The notes under the pieces: generated by a model
What the model was told of the DNA's origin: nothing
Seen by the model: only the letters and a program-made list of their open reading frames with translations
Databases searched by the model: none
NCBI RefSeq assembly: GCF_900103815.1
Contig: NZ_FNHZ01000001.1
Location: 496,001 to 560,000 of the forward strand
From: Lachnospira pectinoschiza
Lineage (GTDB): Bacteria > Bacillota > Clostridia > Lachnospirales > Lachnospiraceae
Length of the DNA: 64,000 nt
Direction of reading: 5' to 3'
Part shown: positions 15,627 through 23,104 of the stretch, in pieces
Layout: each line of letters begins with the position of its first letter
Position numbering within the stretch: position 1 is the first letter of the stretch
Made by a program: the position numbers and the translations under genes

Positions 15627-17081
15627 AAGTCCTTTTTTTAAAATGTGCATTGAATCTTCATGTAATTCTCTAACGGTTCTTGTAATAATCTTAGAAATTG
15701 TAATCATTACATCGATTTCATCTTGGTTCCAAAGGCGTTTTTCCTTTGAATTAGCCCCTAGAAATCCTATAACCCTATCTTTATCATCAAAGATAAGAAC
15801 CTGTAAAAATGAGGATGTATGCTTCTTTAAAAACTCTGATCTAAGGGGCTCATTAATCTTTTTGACATCTGAGCAAAAGAAGATAGATTTTTCATCGAAA
15901 TTCTTAACAAAGTCTTTCTTACTTAAAGAAAAATCTGTCTCAACTGTCATGCCACGACTAGTATCTCTTGAATAGCAGTAGGAAGTAAGTAATCCCTTGC
16001 CATCTGGATAAAAGCAGTTAGCATAAGCACAGTCGGTTTTAAAGAAATTAACAATAAGTCTTGAAGTCTCCTCAATCTTATATTTAGGATCAATATTTTT
16101 ATTGTTGATTTCTGTAATTGCTGTAATAAGAGGCAAGTAGTTAGTTGTTGAACTAGTTCTTGTCTCAGTATTAGTAAAAGCCTCTCTATTATCTCTGTTA
16201 TCGTAGAGATAATTAATGCTTGTTATGTCCATATACTTATTGGCTTCCATGCTTGTGTCATAAATCTTATAGGTATTCTTGCCGGAATTCTTAGCGGCAT
16301 AAGCTGCCACATCCGCATGGTTATATAGCTTTTGAAATGGCATTGGCTCTGTTGTAATAGCAATACCGGCACTAGCTGATATTCCAAAACGGTTGCCACC
16401 ATATAGCAATACATTTTTAATAAAGCTATTAACACTAGCAATCAATTCTATAATGTTAGTCATAGAATGACAACAGACTAAAAACTCGTCTCCGCCAATT
16501 CGAGAAATAAGGCTATTCTTATTAAAACTATCTGTTAAAATCTGGGAAATGTCACGTAAGACCTCATCCCCCACTAAGTGCCCGTGCGTATCATTGACTA
16601 ATTTGAAATTGTCTAGATCAATCATAATTAAGGCTGTGATTGAATCCTTAGATGTATTAGCTAAAATGTCATCTAATTGCTTCTCAATTCCTGACCTGTT
16701 ATAAAGGCCTGTAAGTGAGTCAGCATCTGCTCTCATTATGAATTCAATGTTGCGGCAAAAGCCTAAAATTTCATTATTCTCTTGTAAATAAAATGTCTTT
16801 ACGCAAAATGTCTCGTATTTGTCCTCATGAGTAAGTAGCGATAAATTTTGTGATACTATATGCCCCTGGCTACAAGTGTCCTTTAAAAGTTTTTCAAAAC
16901 CCTCTTTTGAATCTCCCTCTACCAATGGATTAGTACTTATGGTCTCTACAAAATGCTCGTAGTGTCTCTTTGCGTGAAGTCTATTATTGTAATTACCAGT
17001 AAATTCTAAGGTATCATTCGCTAAATCGTAGATGAACAGTGAGTTTGCTGACATCCTTGCTAGAACTTCGAACTTATCCAT
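15609..17081 (-). CDS. Diguanylate cyclase: PAS-like, GGDEF and GAF-like domains, 490 aa
   Basis: Residues about 1-115 resemble a PAS sensor (SLFIYDLANDTLEFTGN). The GGDEF domain runs from about 118 to 280, with DSLTGLYNR at its start and an intact GGDEF motif at 196-200. The residues where the inhibitory RxxD site would sit (187-190) are NKNS, so product inhibition through that site is not expected. Residues about 310-480 look GAF-like (RLIVNFFKTDCAYANCFY). There is no EAL or HD-GYP domain. The protein should make cyclic di-GMP in the cytoplasm in response to a ligand. It has no membrane helix. AGAGG precedes the ATG. Confidence 0.88.
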   Translation of the reverse strand: MDKFEVLARMSANSLFIYDLANDTLEFTGNYNNRLHAKRHYEHFVETISTNPLVEGDSKEGFEKLLKDTCSQGHIVSQNLSLLTHEDKYETFCVKTFYLQENNEILGFCRNIEFIMRADADSLTGLYNRSGIEKQLDDILANTSKDSITALIMIDLDNFKLVNDTHGHLVGDEVLRDISQILTDSFNKNSLISRIGGDEFLVCCHSMTNIIELIASVNSFIKNVLLYGGNRFGISASAGIAITTEPMPFQKLYNHADVAAYAAKNSGKNTYKIYDTSMEANKYMDITSINYLYDNRDNREAFTNTETRTSSTTNYLPLITAITEINNKNIDPKYKIEETSRLIVNFFKTDCAYANCFYPDGKGLLTSYCYSRDTSRGMTVETDFSLSKKDFVKNFDEKSIFFCSDVKKINEPLRSEFLKKHTSSFLQVLIFDDKDRVIGFLGANSKEKRLWNQDEIDVMITISKIITRTVRELHEDSMHILKKGLKKIPC

Positions 17082-17119
17082 AAACTAAACCTCTTTAATT
17101 GTTTCATCAACTGTATGCA

Positions 17120-17148
17120 ATTTTACAATGAAAAAAATTTTACGTCAA
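17120..17148 (-). promoter_or_regulatory. Sigma-A-type promoter of the GGDEF gene
   Basis: On the minus strand TTGACG (17148-17143), 17-base spacer, TAAAAT (17125-17120), about 40 bases before the start. It means the hairpins at 17.3-17.5 kb are upstream of, and not part of, this mRNA. Confidence 0.7.
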
Positions 17149-17208
17149 ATAGTAAATATAGATTGTGTATAATATTTCTGCCTCTTTTAGGCTATATGTG
17201 TGGGGATT

Positions 17209-17331
17209 TTGACTTGTGTTTTTTATAAAAACAATATAATAAAAATTAAGAATAAAATAGAAGCCGCATTAGGGCAATAAAAAAACAAGCTGCTTACGTC
17301 CGCACTATAAGTAACTTGCTTTTTTATTTAA
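17209..17331 (+). ncRNA. Candidate short transcript with its own terminator
   Basis: A TATAAT box lies at 17235-17240, with TTGACT at 17209 (20-base spacer) or TTGTGT at 17214 (15-base spacer) as possible but non-ideal -35 elements. About 40 bases further a hairpin (CAAG-TGCTTA / TAAGTA-CTTG with one mismatch) is followed by CTTTTTT near 17320. There is no reading frame between them. The unit would be about 80 nt long. Evidence is sequence layout only. Confidence 0.35.
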
Positions 17332-17338
17332 TGTTTAA

Positions 17339-17540
17339 ATGAGGGGGAGGATTAGCTTATCTAATAAGCTAATCGTTGTAAGATGGTTTAAAAATGTGAG
17401 GGGGAGGTAAACCATCTTACCTAAAAAATAAATTTTTTTATGAAAAAGATTTATATAGGAAAGTTCACGTTGTTAGAAGACGAAAATGAGGGGGGAGTGT
17501 GTCTTCTAACCTCTCCTAATTAACCACTAAGTCAAGCGCT
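17339..17540. other. Array of hairpins sharing an A(U)G-AGGGGGAG loop motif
   Basis: Unit 1 is ATGAGGGGGAGG (17339-17350) followed by an 11-bp palindrome (17350-17374). Unit 2 is a perfect 13-bp stem (GTAAGATGGTTTA / TAAACCATCTTAC, 17378-17420) whose loop is AAAATGTGAGGGGGAGG. Unit 3 is a perfect 10-bp stem (GTTAGAAGAC / GTCTTCTAAC, 17472-17510) with GAAAATGAGGGGGGAGTGT in the loop. Units 2 and 3 both begin CGTTGT. Stems differ in sequence but keep pairing while loops stay alike. A fourth hairpin centred on CAAGCGCTTG lies at 17529-17550. No reading frame is present. The rest of 17.1-17.9 kb is AT-rich. Confidence 0.6.
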
Positions 17541-17730
17541 TGCTTAACTTATGCTTATATAATAATGTCCTAATGTGACGACTTTTTGTATTAAATCGTA
17601 ACATTCTGTGAAAAATATAAAGAGAAAAGAAATTTCCAATAGTAGAAATAGTCTAGTAAATTAATACTTTCGCATTAGTTTTTGTGAAATAAAAACTAAA
17701 AAAATAGGACTTGCGAACTATTTTTTAAAA

Positions 17731-17896
17731 GCCTATCCTTTATTAGGGTGATGAATATTTATAAATATAGGGATAATATATACTCATAATCGAAACAGGA
17801 TAGGCGTGAATAAAAGATGGAGTGGGAATCCATCTGAAATTGAAGAAAAGAGTTTAGAAACAATGGTATCGTTGTAGTTTTAGGGAGGTTAACGAT
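17731..17896 (+). promoter_or_regulatory. Structured leader of the CDF transporter operon
   Basis: GCCTATCCT (17731-17739) can pair with AGGATAGGC (17797-17805). This is followed by GATGGA / TCCATC (17816-17832) and by TATCGTT / AACGATA (17867-17897), whose loop holds the GGGAGG ribosome site and whose closing base pairs touch the start codon. The layout resembles a regulatory leader, but I recognise no known riboswitch consensus (it does not fit NiCo, yybP-ykoY or c-di-GMP motifs as I know them). Confidence 0.45.
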
Positions 17897-18070
17897 ATGG
17901 GTAGAGATGAACAGGCACAGGTAAATTGGAGAGTAGAAGACATTAAGAAGATGTTATATGAACTTAGAATTCCAGCTACAGAAAGCAATATTGATAAGGC
18001 ATATAACACGGTTCTTAAACATAGAAAGCTTATACAAGCAAGAATTAAGGAGAAGAATTTTAGCGCATGA
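17897..18070 (+). CDS. Small hypothetical protein, 57 aa, coupled to the CDF transporter
   Basis: Reads MGRDEQAQVNWRVEDIKKML and ends RIKEKNFSA. GGGAGG lies nine bases before the ATG, inside a hairpin loop. The peptide is charged and predicted helical with no membrane segment or cysteine. Its TGA overlaps the ATG of the transporter gene (ATGA), so the two are translationally coupled. The function is unknown; it may simply couple translation or act with the transporter. Confidence 0.7.
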   Translation: MGRDEQAQVNWRVEDIKKMLYELRIPATESNIDKAYNTVLKHRKLIQARIKEKNFSA

Positions 18071-19173
18071 ATCGTGCAACAAAGATAGTACAAACAAGTA
18101 TAATTGGAATAATAGTTAATGTCGTTTTAGCAGCAATCAAGGCAGTTATTGGAACAATGGTTAATTCAATTGCCATCACACTAGATGCAGTGAATAACCT
18201 ATCAGATGCCCTATCTTCGGTTATAACAATTATTGGCACTAAGTTATCACAGAAAGCTGAAGACAAGAAACATCCTATGGGTTACGGAAGAGTAGAGTAT
18301 TTAAGCACTACCGTAATTAGCGTAATTGTTTTATATGCAGGCGTGACATCTTTAGTAGAAGCTGTTAAAAAGATCATTGAACCACAGGCAGCCGACTACT
18401 CAGTAGTTTCCTTAGTCATAGTGGCAATTGCTGTAGTAGTTAAGATATTGTTAGGTCTTTATTTTAAGGGGGTCGGTAGCAAAGAGAAATCTGATGCCTT
18501 AATAGCATCAGGACAAGATGCCTTATTTGACGGGGTTATATCTACAGCAACACTTATTGCTGGAATTTTGTATTTAACAACAAATATAGGTATCGAGAGT
18601 TACCTTGCAGGAGTTATCTCTATTGTAATTATTAAGTCTGGTGTAGAAATGCTTAGTGATACAATTAGTAAGATTCTAGGTGAAAGGATAGAATCTGAAA
18701 TTTCAAAAGAGATTAAAAGATGCGTAGCCACTGTCGACGGGGTGCAAGGCGCCTACGATTTAGTGCTTCATAATTACGGACCTGATAGAACCGTTGGCTC
18801 TATTCATATAGAAGTAGACGACAAGCTAACAGCAAGTGAAATTGATGAGATAACAAGAAAAATTGAAAGAAAGGTATACAAAGAGTTTAATGTAAATATC
18901 GTTGGGGTCGGTATTTACGCCGTAAACACAGGCGACGATGAGGCAGCTAAGATAAGAGCTGATGTAAACCGCATCGTAACAGCCTTTGAATACGTAATTC
19001 AGATGCATGGATTTTACATCAAAATGGATGATTTATATATGCAATTCGATGTAATTGTTGATTTTGCTGCACCAAGTATGAAGGAGGTTTACCACGAGGT
19101 AATAAGTGCAGTACAGGAACATTATCCAGACTATAAATTACAGGTAATATTAGATAGAGATATTTCAGATTAG
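18067..19173 (+). CDS. Cation diffusion facilitator family transporter, 368 aa
   Basis: About six membrane helices in residues 10-200, with the intramembrane metal site written as LDAVNNLSDA in helix 2 and HPMGYGRVEYL in the following loop. Helix 5 carries the second Asp-containing site (ASGQDALFDGVIS). The C-terminal cytoplasmic domain (about 205-368) is longer than usual and may contain a duplicated ferredoxin-like fold. CDF proteins export Zn, Mn, Co, Ni or Fe against protons; which metal cannot be read here. Preceded by a coupled 57-aa peptide and a structured leader. Confidence 0.9.
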   Translation: MNRATKIVQTSIIGIIVNVVLAAIKAVIGTMVNSIAITLDAVNNLSDALSSVITIIGTKLSQKAEDKKHPMGYGRVEYLSTTVISVIVLYAGVTSLVEAVKKIIEPQAADYSVVSLVIVAIAVVVKILLGLYFKGVGSKEKSDALIASGQDALFDGVISTATLIAGILYLTTNIGIESYLAGVISIVIIKSGVEMLSDTISKILGERIESEISKEIKRCVATVDGVQGAYDLVLHNYGPDRTVGSIHIEVDDKLTASEIDEITRKIERKVYKEFNVNIVGVGIYAVNTGDDEAAKIRADVNRIVTAFEYVIQMHGFYIKMDDLYMQFDVIVDFAAPSMKEVYHEVISAVQEHYPDYKLQVILDRDISD

Positions 19174-19182
19174 GTAATATTT

Positions 19183-19220
19183 AAGCCTTGATAAGTGGCT
19201 GCTTATCAAGGCTTTTTTTT
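19183..19220 (+). terminator. Terminator of the CDF operon
   Basis: GCCTTGATAAG / CTTATCAAGGC perfect stem followed by TTTTTTTT. Confidence 0.95.
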
Positions 19221-19346
19221 ATGAACGCAGTGTAAGCAATCCCCCGCTTCAAAAGCGTAAGCTTTAAGCGGGGGTATAAAGCTTACTAGTGTCAGAAGGG
19301 GTTAAAGCCCCTTCTGACAGGTGGCACAAAGTGCCACTGCGTTCAT
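19221..19346. mobile_element. MITE-like element, 126 bp, with 12-bp terminal inverted repeats
   Basis: The ends are ATGAACGCAGTG (19221-19232) and its exact complement CACTGCGTTCAT (19335-19346). Between them are three hairpins: CCCCCGCTT/AAGCGGGGG with inner pairing, TCAGAAGGGG/CCCCTTCTGA with a TTAAAG loop, and GTGGCAC/GTGCCAC. There is no coding capacity. A truncated, inverted copy is at 2094-2178. Size, terminal repeats and multicopy state fit a miniature inverted-repeat element or a REP-like structured repeat; no transposase is in the window and no target duplication is evident. A further small hairpin (AGCGGA/TCCGCT) lies at about 19360-19382. Confidence 0.65.
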
Positions 19347-19405
19347 GAGGAAGTAGCGAAGCGGATTCCGAATGTCCGCTTTACAATGTATCAAGACCGC
19401 TAAAA

Positions 19406-20509
19406 CTACTCTTTAATAGCTTCCTCGTATTCCTTTAATACAGTGCCAATTTCCTCGCTTATTTCCTTACTTAGCTCTTCAAACTTACTAAGTTTAATTT
19501 CCTCTTCAAGGACTTCTTTTTCTATTTTCAAAAATAAGCTAATGCCCACATTGATTCTATAGGGCCTCTTTGCTCTGTTATTATTAATATCTCTAACCAC
19601 AATCTTAACTCTCGCAAGCTTCCTTTCAAGGATTGGTATTACAATATAGAGCATTCTATCATCCTCAATAGTTAGATTACCAAGAGTAACGCCAGTATTT
19701 GTCTCTACTTGAAGGCGGTTATTCTTTAGCTTAGATGGATATAGATTATCTCCTAGTCTAAGGGAGTAGAGCCGCTTATAATAATCATCCACTCCAACAG
19801 TAGCTAGATTTGCCTTAATCTCATAGACCCTAGCCCCGTTCTCATCCTTTTGATTGGCCTTTAAAATCTTTCTTAAAGAAAAGATGGGATTCACATAGTC
19901 CTTAGCTAAGAGGTGGAAAAGTCTCATTCTAAAGAAATTCCTTGTGGATTCAAGATTAATATCCTCATTAAGCCTGTCCCCAACAGCAAGCTCTACATCC
20001 TTTAGTAAACTGTCAGATTCAAGAATAATAGAGTGAATAAAGCACTCAAAGTCCTCTTTATCAGGTTCCCATAAAAATTTTCCTCTAGCAAGCTTAATAA
20101 AGCCATCAGTTCTAATGACGCTATCCTTTGGAGATTCGAAAATGTCACGACTAGTGTAGGCATTATTAATAGTCTTACCTCTAAAGTGGTGGCTTTCATC
20201 CTTTTTCTCATCCGTTTCACTGTAGTAGTCATATTCATAGAAGTTAGAAAAGTCCTTATCAGTAGAATAAGTCTTTCTAGCCCCAGAATTAGCACCGTAG
20301 CCCCTAGTTCCCCTTGGTCGCTTTTTCTTATCCTTCTTTATAAGATCAAAAGCCTCATTTATTAACTGAGCCTTCTTAATGGAGGCCTCATCATTATCAG
20401 AGGAGTCTGGATGATGCTTAAAAATCAGCTCGCGGTATTTAGTTTTTATAACCTTGTTAGTATCATTTTCACTAACACCTAGTAATTTATAGGCCTCGTT
20501 TAAGTTCAT
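19406..20509 (-). CDS. J-domain (DnaJ-like) protein, 367 aa
   Basis: The N-terminal J domain (residues about 1-60: LNEAYKLLGVSENDTNKVIKTKYREL, then FKHHPDSSDN with the HPD motif) is followed by a charged linker and a roughly 260-residue region with no Gly/Phe or zinc-finger segment. It is therefore a class III J protein that would stimulate DnaK on specific clients rather than the housekeeping DnaJ. ATG at 20509 has AAGGAG six bases upstream and begins MNLNEAYKLLG; the longer frame to 20533 lacks such a site. Divergent from the esterase gene. Confidence 0.8.
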   Translation of the reverse strand: MNLNEAYKLLGVSENDTNKVIKTKYRELIFKHHPDSSDNDEASIKKAQLINEAFDLIKKDKKKRPRGTRGYGANSGARKTYSTDKDFSNFYEYDYYSETDEKKDESHHFRGKTINNAYTSRDIFESPKDSVIRTDGFIKLARGKFLWEPDKEDFECFIHSIILESDSLLKDVELAVGDRLNEDINLESTRNFFRMRLFHLLAKDYVNPIFSLRKILKANQKDENGARVYEIKANLATVGVDDYYKRLYSLRLGDNLYPSKLKNNRLQVETNTGVTLGNLTIEDDRMLYIVIPILERKLARVKIVVRDINNNRAKRPYRINVGISLFLKIEKEVLEEEIKLSKFEELSKEISEEIGTVLKEYEEAIKE

Positions 20510-20573
20510 AGCGCTCCTTCTTGATTTACTCAATTTATCAGATGAATCTTAAAAATTCACCCCTAACAAGCCT

Positions 20574-20651
20574 ATCTTATCAAAAAATCCTTCTCTAAAC
20601 AATTGCCCTAAACAATTGCCCTTTGACTTTACGAAATTGGATATTTAATAT
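20574..20651. promoter_or_regulatory. Divergent promoters separated by a tandem 13-bp repeat
   Basis: Minus strand: TTGTTT (20602-20597), 17-base spacer, TAAGAT (20579-20574) for the J-protein gene. Plus strand: TTGACT (20623-20628), 17-base spacer, TAATAT (20646-20651) for the esterase gene. AAACAATTGCCCT occurs twice in exact tandem at 20597-20609 and 20610-20622, filling the space between the two -35 hexamers. Confidence 0.65.
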
Positions 20652-20705
20652 ATTATAATAAAAGAGTGATGTTTCGTGAAATTTATATTTGAAAGGGATA
20701 GTATA

Positions 20706-21482
20706 ATGGTAACTTACGAATTAGAAATAGAAGGTAGAGAACTTTATATTGCAGATTGTAATAATGAGTTAAATAGCGGCCCCTTCGTGTTCTGGCCCCT
20801 AGACCCTGTAGAGGATGAGTCTTGGGAAAATGTAGCAAATCTCGTACATGAAATGACACCGGATAAGGACTTCACCCTTATTGGCTTTAAAGTAAATGCT
20901 TGGGACTATGAAATGAGCCCTTGGCCTGCCGAGGTTTTCAAAGGAAGAAAGTTTGAAGGCGGGGGAGAGTCTGTTCTTGAATGGTTGGTAAATAGCTGCA
21001 TTCCAGAATTAGAGAAGAAGTTAAATGTGGCCTATATCTTAAGCGAGGCTTGGAGTATGACCGAGGATAATCCTAAGGAACAAGAAGAGTGGTATAGGGA
21101 TTACTATATTGCTGGCTATTCCCTTGCGGGTCTTTTTAGCCTTTGGACTTATTTTGAATCCTGCGTATTTAGCGGGGTTGCCTCAGCTTCTGGTTCTCTT
21201 TGGTATCCAGGCTTTATTGAGTATGCTAGTAAACATGAGCTAATTGATGATACTAAGATTTATCTAAGTCTAGGTAATAAAGAAGAAAAGTCAAAGAATA
21301 GGCTTATGGCAAGTGTTGGCGATATTACAAGACAGTTATCAGTGCTTTTTAACCATGCCGCAAAAGAGGGAACTCTACTAGATTTTAAGTATGAAATAGA
21401 AGAAGGCAACCACTTTAATAACCCACAATTAAGGTTAGCTAAAGGGATTGCCTGGTTGTTAGATTCTAACGTTAAGTTTTAG
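20706..21482 (+). CDS. Alpha/beta hydrolase, putative esterase, 258 aa
   Basis: The nucleophile elbow GYSLAGLFSLW (GxSxxG) and the following ASASGSLWYPGF stretch are typical of the esterase D/Fes-like group, with the likely catalytic His in EEGNHFNN near residue 240. There is no signal peptide, so the enzyme is cytosolic. It may deacylate sugars or siderophore-type esters, but nothing nearby fixes a substrate. ATG at 20706 is chosen because AAAGGG lies ten bases upstream; an in-frame GTG at 20676 has no ribosome site. Confidence 0.75.
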   Translation: MVTYELEIEGRELYIADCNNELNSGPFVFWPLDPVEDESWENVANLVHEMTPDKDFTLIGFKVNAWDYEMSPWPAEVFKGRKFEGGGESVLEWLVNSCIPELEKKLNVAYILSEAWSMTEDNPKEQEEWYRDYYIAGYSLAGLFSLWTYFESCVFSGVASASGSLWYPGFIEYASKHELIDDTKIYLSLGNKEEKSKNRLMASVGDITRQLSVLFNHAAKEGTLLDFKYEIEEGNHFNNPQLRLAKGIAWLLDSNVKF

Positions 21483-21498
21483 ATATTGGAAAATGTTT

Positions 21499-21948
21499 TT
21501 AAGCCTCTTGACTTAATCTTGCATTATTTATACGCACCGCTGATATTAGTCTAATAACTGCCACAACTAGTGCAAGTATTAGGAATGCAACTCCTGCCAT
21601 AAAGTAAGCTTCCTCTGCATCTGTGTATCTACCGGAAATGCTTACAATACCTTCTATTAAACAGCCTGATACAATCAGGGCTAGACCAGAGTTCCACATG
21701 TTAAAGGAACTGCGGGGTCTGTAGTTGTTTTTGTGGCAAACAAGTAAAATTGTTACTTCTATCAGTCCGCCAATTAAGGACACTAAGAACATGTAGCGCA
21801 TGTAGTAAGAATCCTGTCCATAGCTAAAGGATATGTATATTTTATAAAAGGCAATTAAAAATAGGCTTATTAAGACATATCCAATAAGGGAATTTCTAAT
21901 GTGCTTTATATTGTTTTTTCTATCAATATCCGATGTAAACAATGTCAC
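21499..21948 (-). CDS. Hypothetical four-helix membrane protein, 149 aa
   Basis: Four hydrophobic segments (LIGYVLISLFLIAFYKIYI, YMFLVSLIGGLIEVTILLV, GLALIVSGCLIEGIVSI and FMAGVAFLILALVVAVIRLI). No family recognised. The probable GTG start at 21948 lies 26 bases inside the end of the upstream glycosidase gene, so the two are translationally coupled. AAAGGGCGG precedes it. Role unknown; possibly a partner of the secreted phosphodiester glycosidase. Confidence 0.6.
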   Translation of the reverse strand: MTLFTSDIDRKNNIKHIRNSLIGYVLISLFLIAFYKIYISFSYGQDSYYMRYMFLVSLIGGLIEVTILLVCHKNNYRPRSSFNMWNSGLALIVSGCLIEGIVSISGRYTDAEEAYFMAGVAFLILALVVAVIRLISAVRINNARLSQEA

Positions 21949-22876
21949 TCACCGCCCTTTCTTTTATAGTTTTTCCATTGGTTGTAGGCTTGTTTACAAC
22001 TTCACCAAGAAAATACATTGTAGATGATCCGCCACCATCTAAATTGTAAGCCGTTGTACAACCGTAGTCTTGCATAATAGTTGCAAGCTCATATAAACTT
22101 AGTCCTTCGCTTTCAGAAGTTCTTCCATCAGAAACTACTAAAATATAATGACATTCATCGATTATACCTATAGCAGTTCGTGGATTTGAAGTCATGGACT
22201 GATCCACTTCCGTTGCCGTGCTGACCTGTATTTCACTATCCTCTACTAAACTAGGGCCAAAGGCGAAAAGCTGTACTACACCGGAGTCAACTAATTCCTG
22301 GGCGCTAATTTCATTTTCATAAATAATTCCAAAGCTACCGTCTTCATAAATGACCAAATCGCCGTTTTCATAGTCATCTCTTACGCTGCTTCGATAAACT
22401 GTACCGTTCTTAATTACATAACCAGTTTTGTTGGCACCATAGTAATCACCATTGATGGCCAAAATTGCATTAACGGACTCGGCAGTGTCAGAAGTTGTGG
22501 CTGTGACATTGGTGCCGTAGGCGTTATTTGCAAGGGCTGTCTGTAGGTATTCTGGTGAGGAAACCTCTACGTCTGCAACATAAATTGTGGTATCGTACTT
22601 CTCAATAGTAGTAATAGTTACCTTGATGTTGTCGTCCTCATAACTTGTGCTTGTAGTTGTAACGTTACCTGTATTTGACGTTTCAGTAGAAGCACCTGAA
22701 CTAGTAGTCGAGCTGGTATCTGAATTGTCGCTCGTATCAGTAGCTGCCGAAATGTAATGAGGTATTACAAATATATCAAGTAATGAATAAGTTGTGCATG
22801 CAATAAGTACTATTGAAAATATAATTGCATAAACGTAAGGTTTTGTTAAAAAACGTATTATCGCATTTTTCTTCAT
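21923..22876 (-). CDS. Phosphodiester glycosidase (NAGPA domain) protein, 317 aa
   Basis: An N-terminal membrane helix (AIIFSIVLIACTTYSLLDIFV) is followed by a Ser/Thr-rich linker and the NAGPA domain (about residues 105-315): NPRTAIGIID, LVVSDGR and NLDGGGSSTM are the family signatures. Such domains remove GlcNAc-1-phosphate-type caps or act on cell-wall and exopolysaccharide phosphodiesters. The protein should be exposed outside the membrane. AGAGG precedes the ATG. The small membrane protein gene overlaps its 3' end. Confidence 0.85.
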   Translation of the reverse strand: MKKNAIIRFLTKPYVYAIIFSIVLIACTTYSLLDIFVIPHYISAATDTSDNSDTSSTTSSGASTETSNTGNVTTTSTSYEDDNIKVTITTIEKYDTTIYVADVEVSSPEYLQTALANNAYGTNVTATTSDTAESVNAILAINGDYYGANKTGYVIKNGTVYRSSVRDDYENGDLVIYEDGSFGIIYENEISAQELVDSGVVQLFAFGPSLVEDSEIQVSTATEVDQSMTSNPRTAIGIIDECHYILVVSDGRTSESEGLSLYELATIMQDYGCTTAYNLDGGGSSTMYFLGEVVNKPTTNGKTIKERAVSDIVYIGY

Positions 22877-23104
22877 ATAACCTCTTTTCTTTAATAATTA
22901 TCCTCTAGTGTTTTAGCAATTCCTTGGTGTGATGTTACTATAACTTTTATTTGTGAAAAAAATTTGTTTAATCCGTGATAAAAGGATTAACTTTTGTTGG
23001 TCTGCCGCCGATAAATAATGTATAGTATAAGTAGAAGGATACGTGCGTCGTTTTGACAGAGCTTGAGGCATGTCAAATTGGCAAACTAAATAAGAGGTGC
23101 TTTT

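Noticed and set aside
17339..17510. CRISPR-like array
   Set aside because: Only three G-rich motifs with unequal spacing and stems of different sequence; no direct repeats of CRISPR length and no cas genes.
17731..17896. Known NiCo, yybP-ykoY or c-di-GMP riboswitch
   Set aside because: Conserved core nucleotides of these classes, as I know them, are not present; kept only as an unassigned structured leader.
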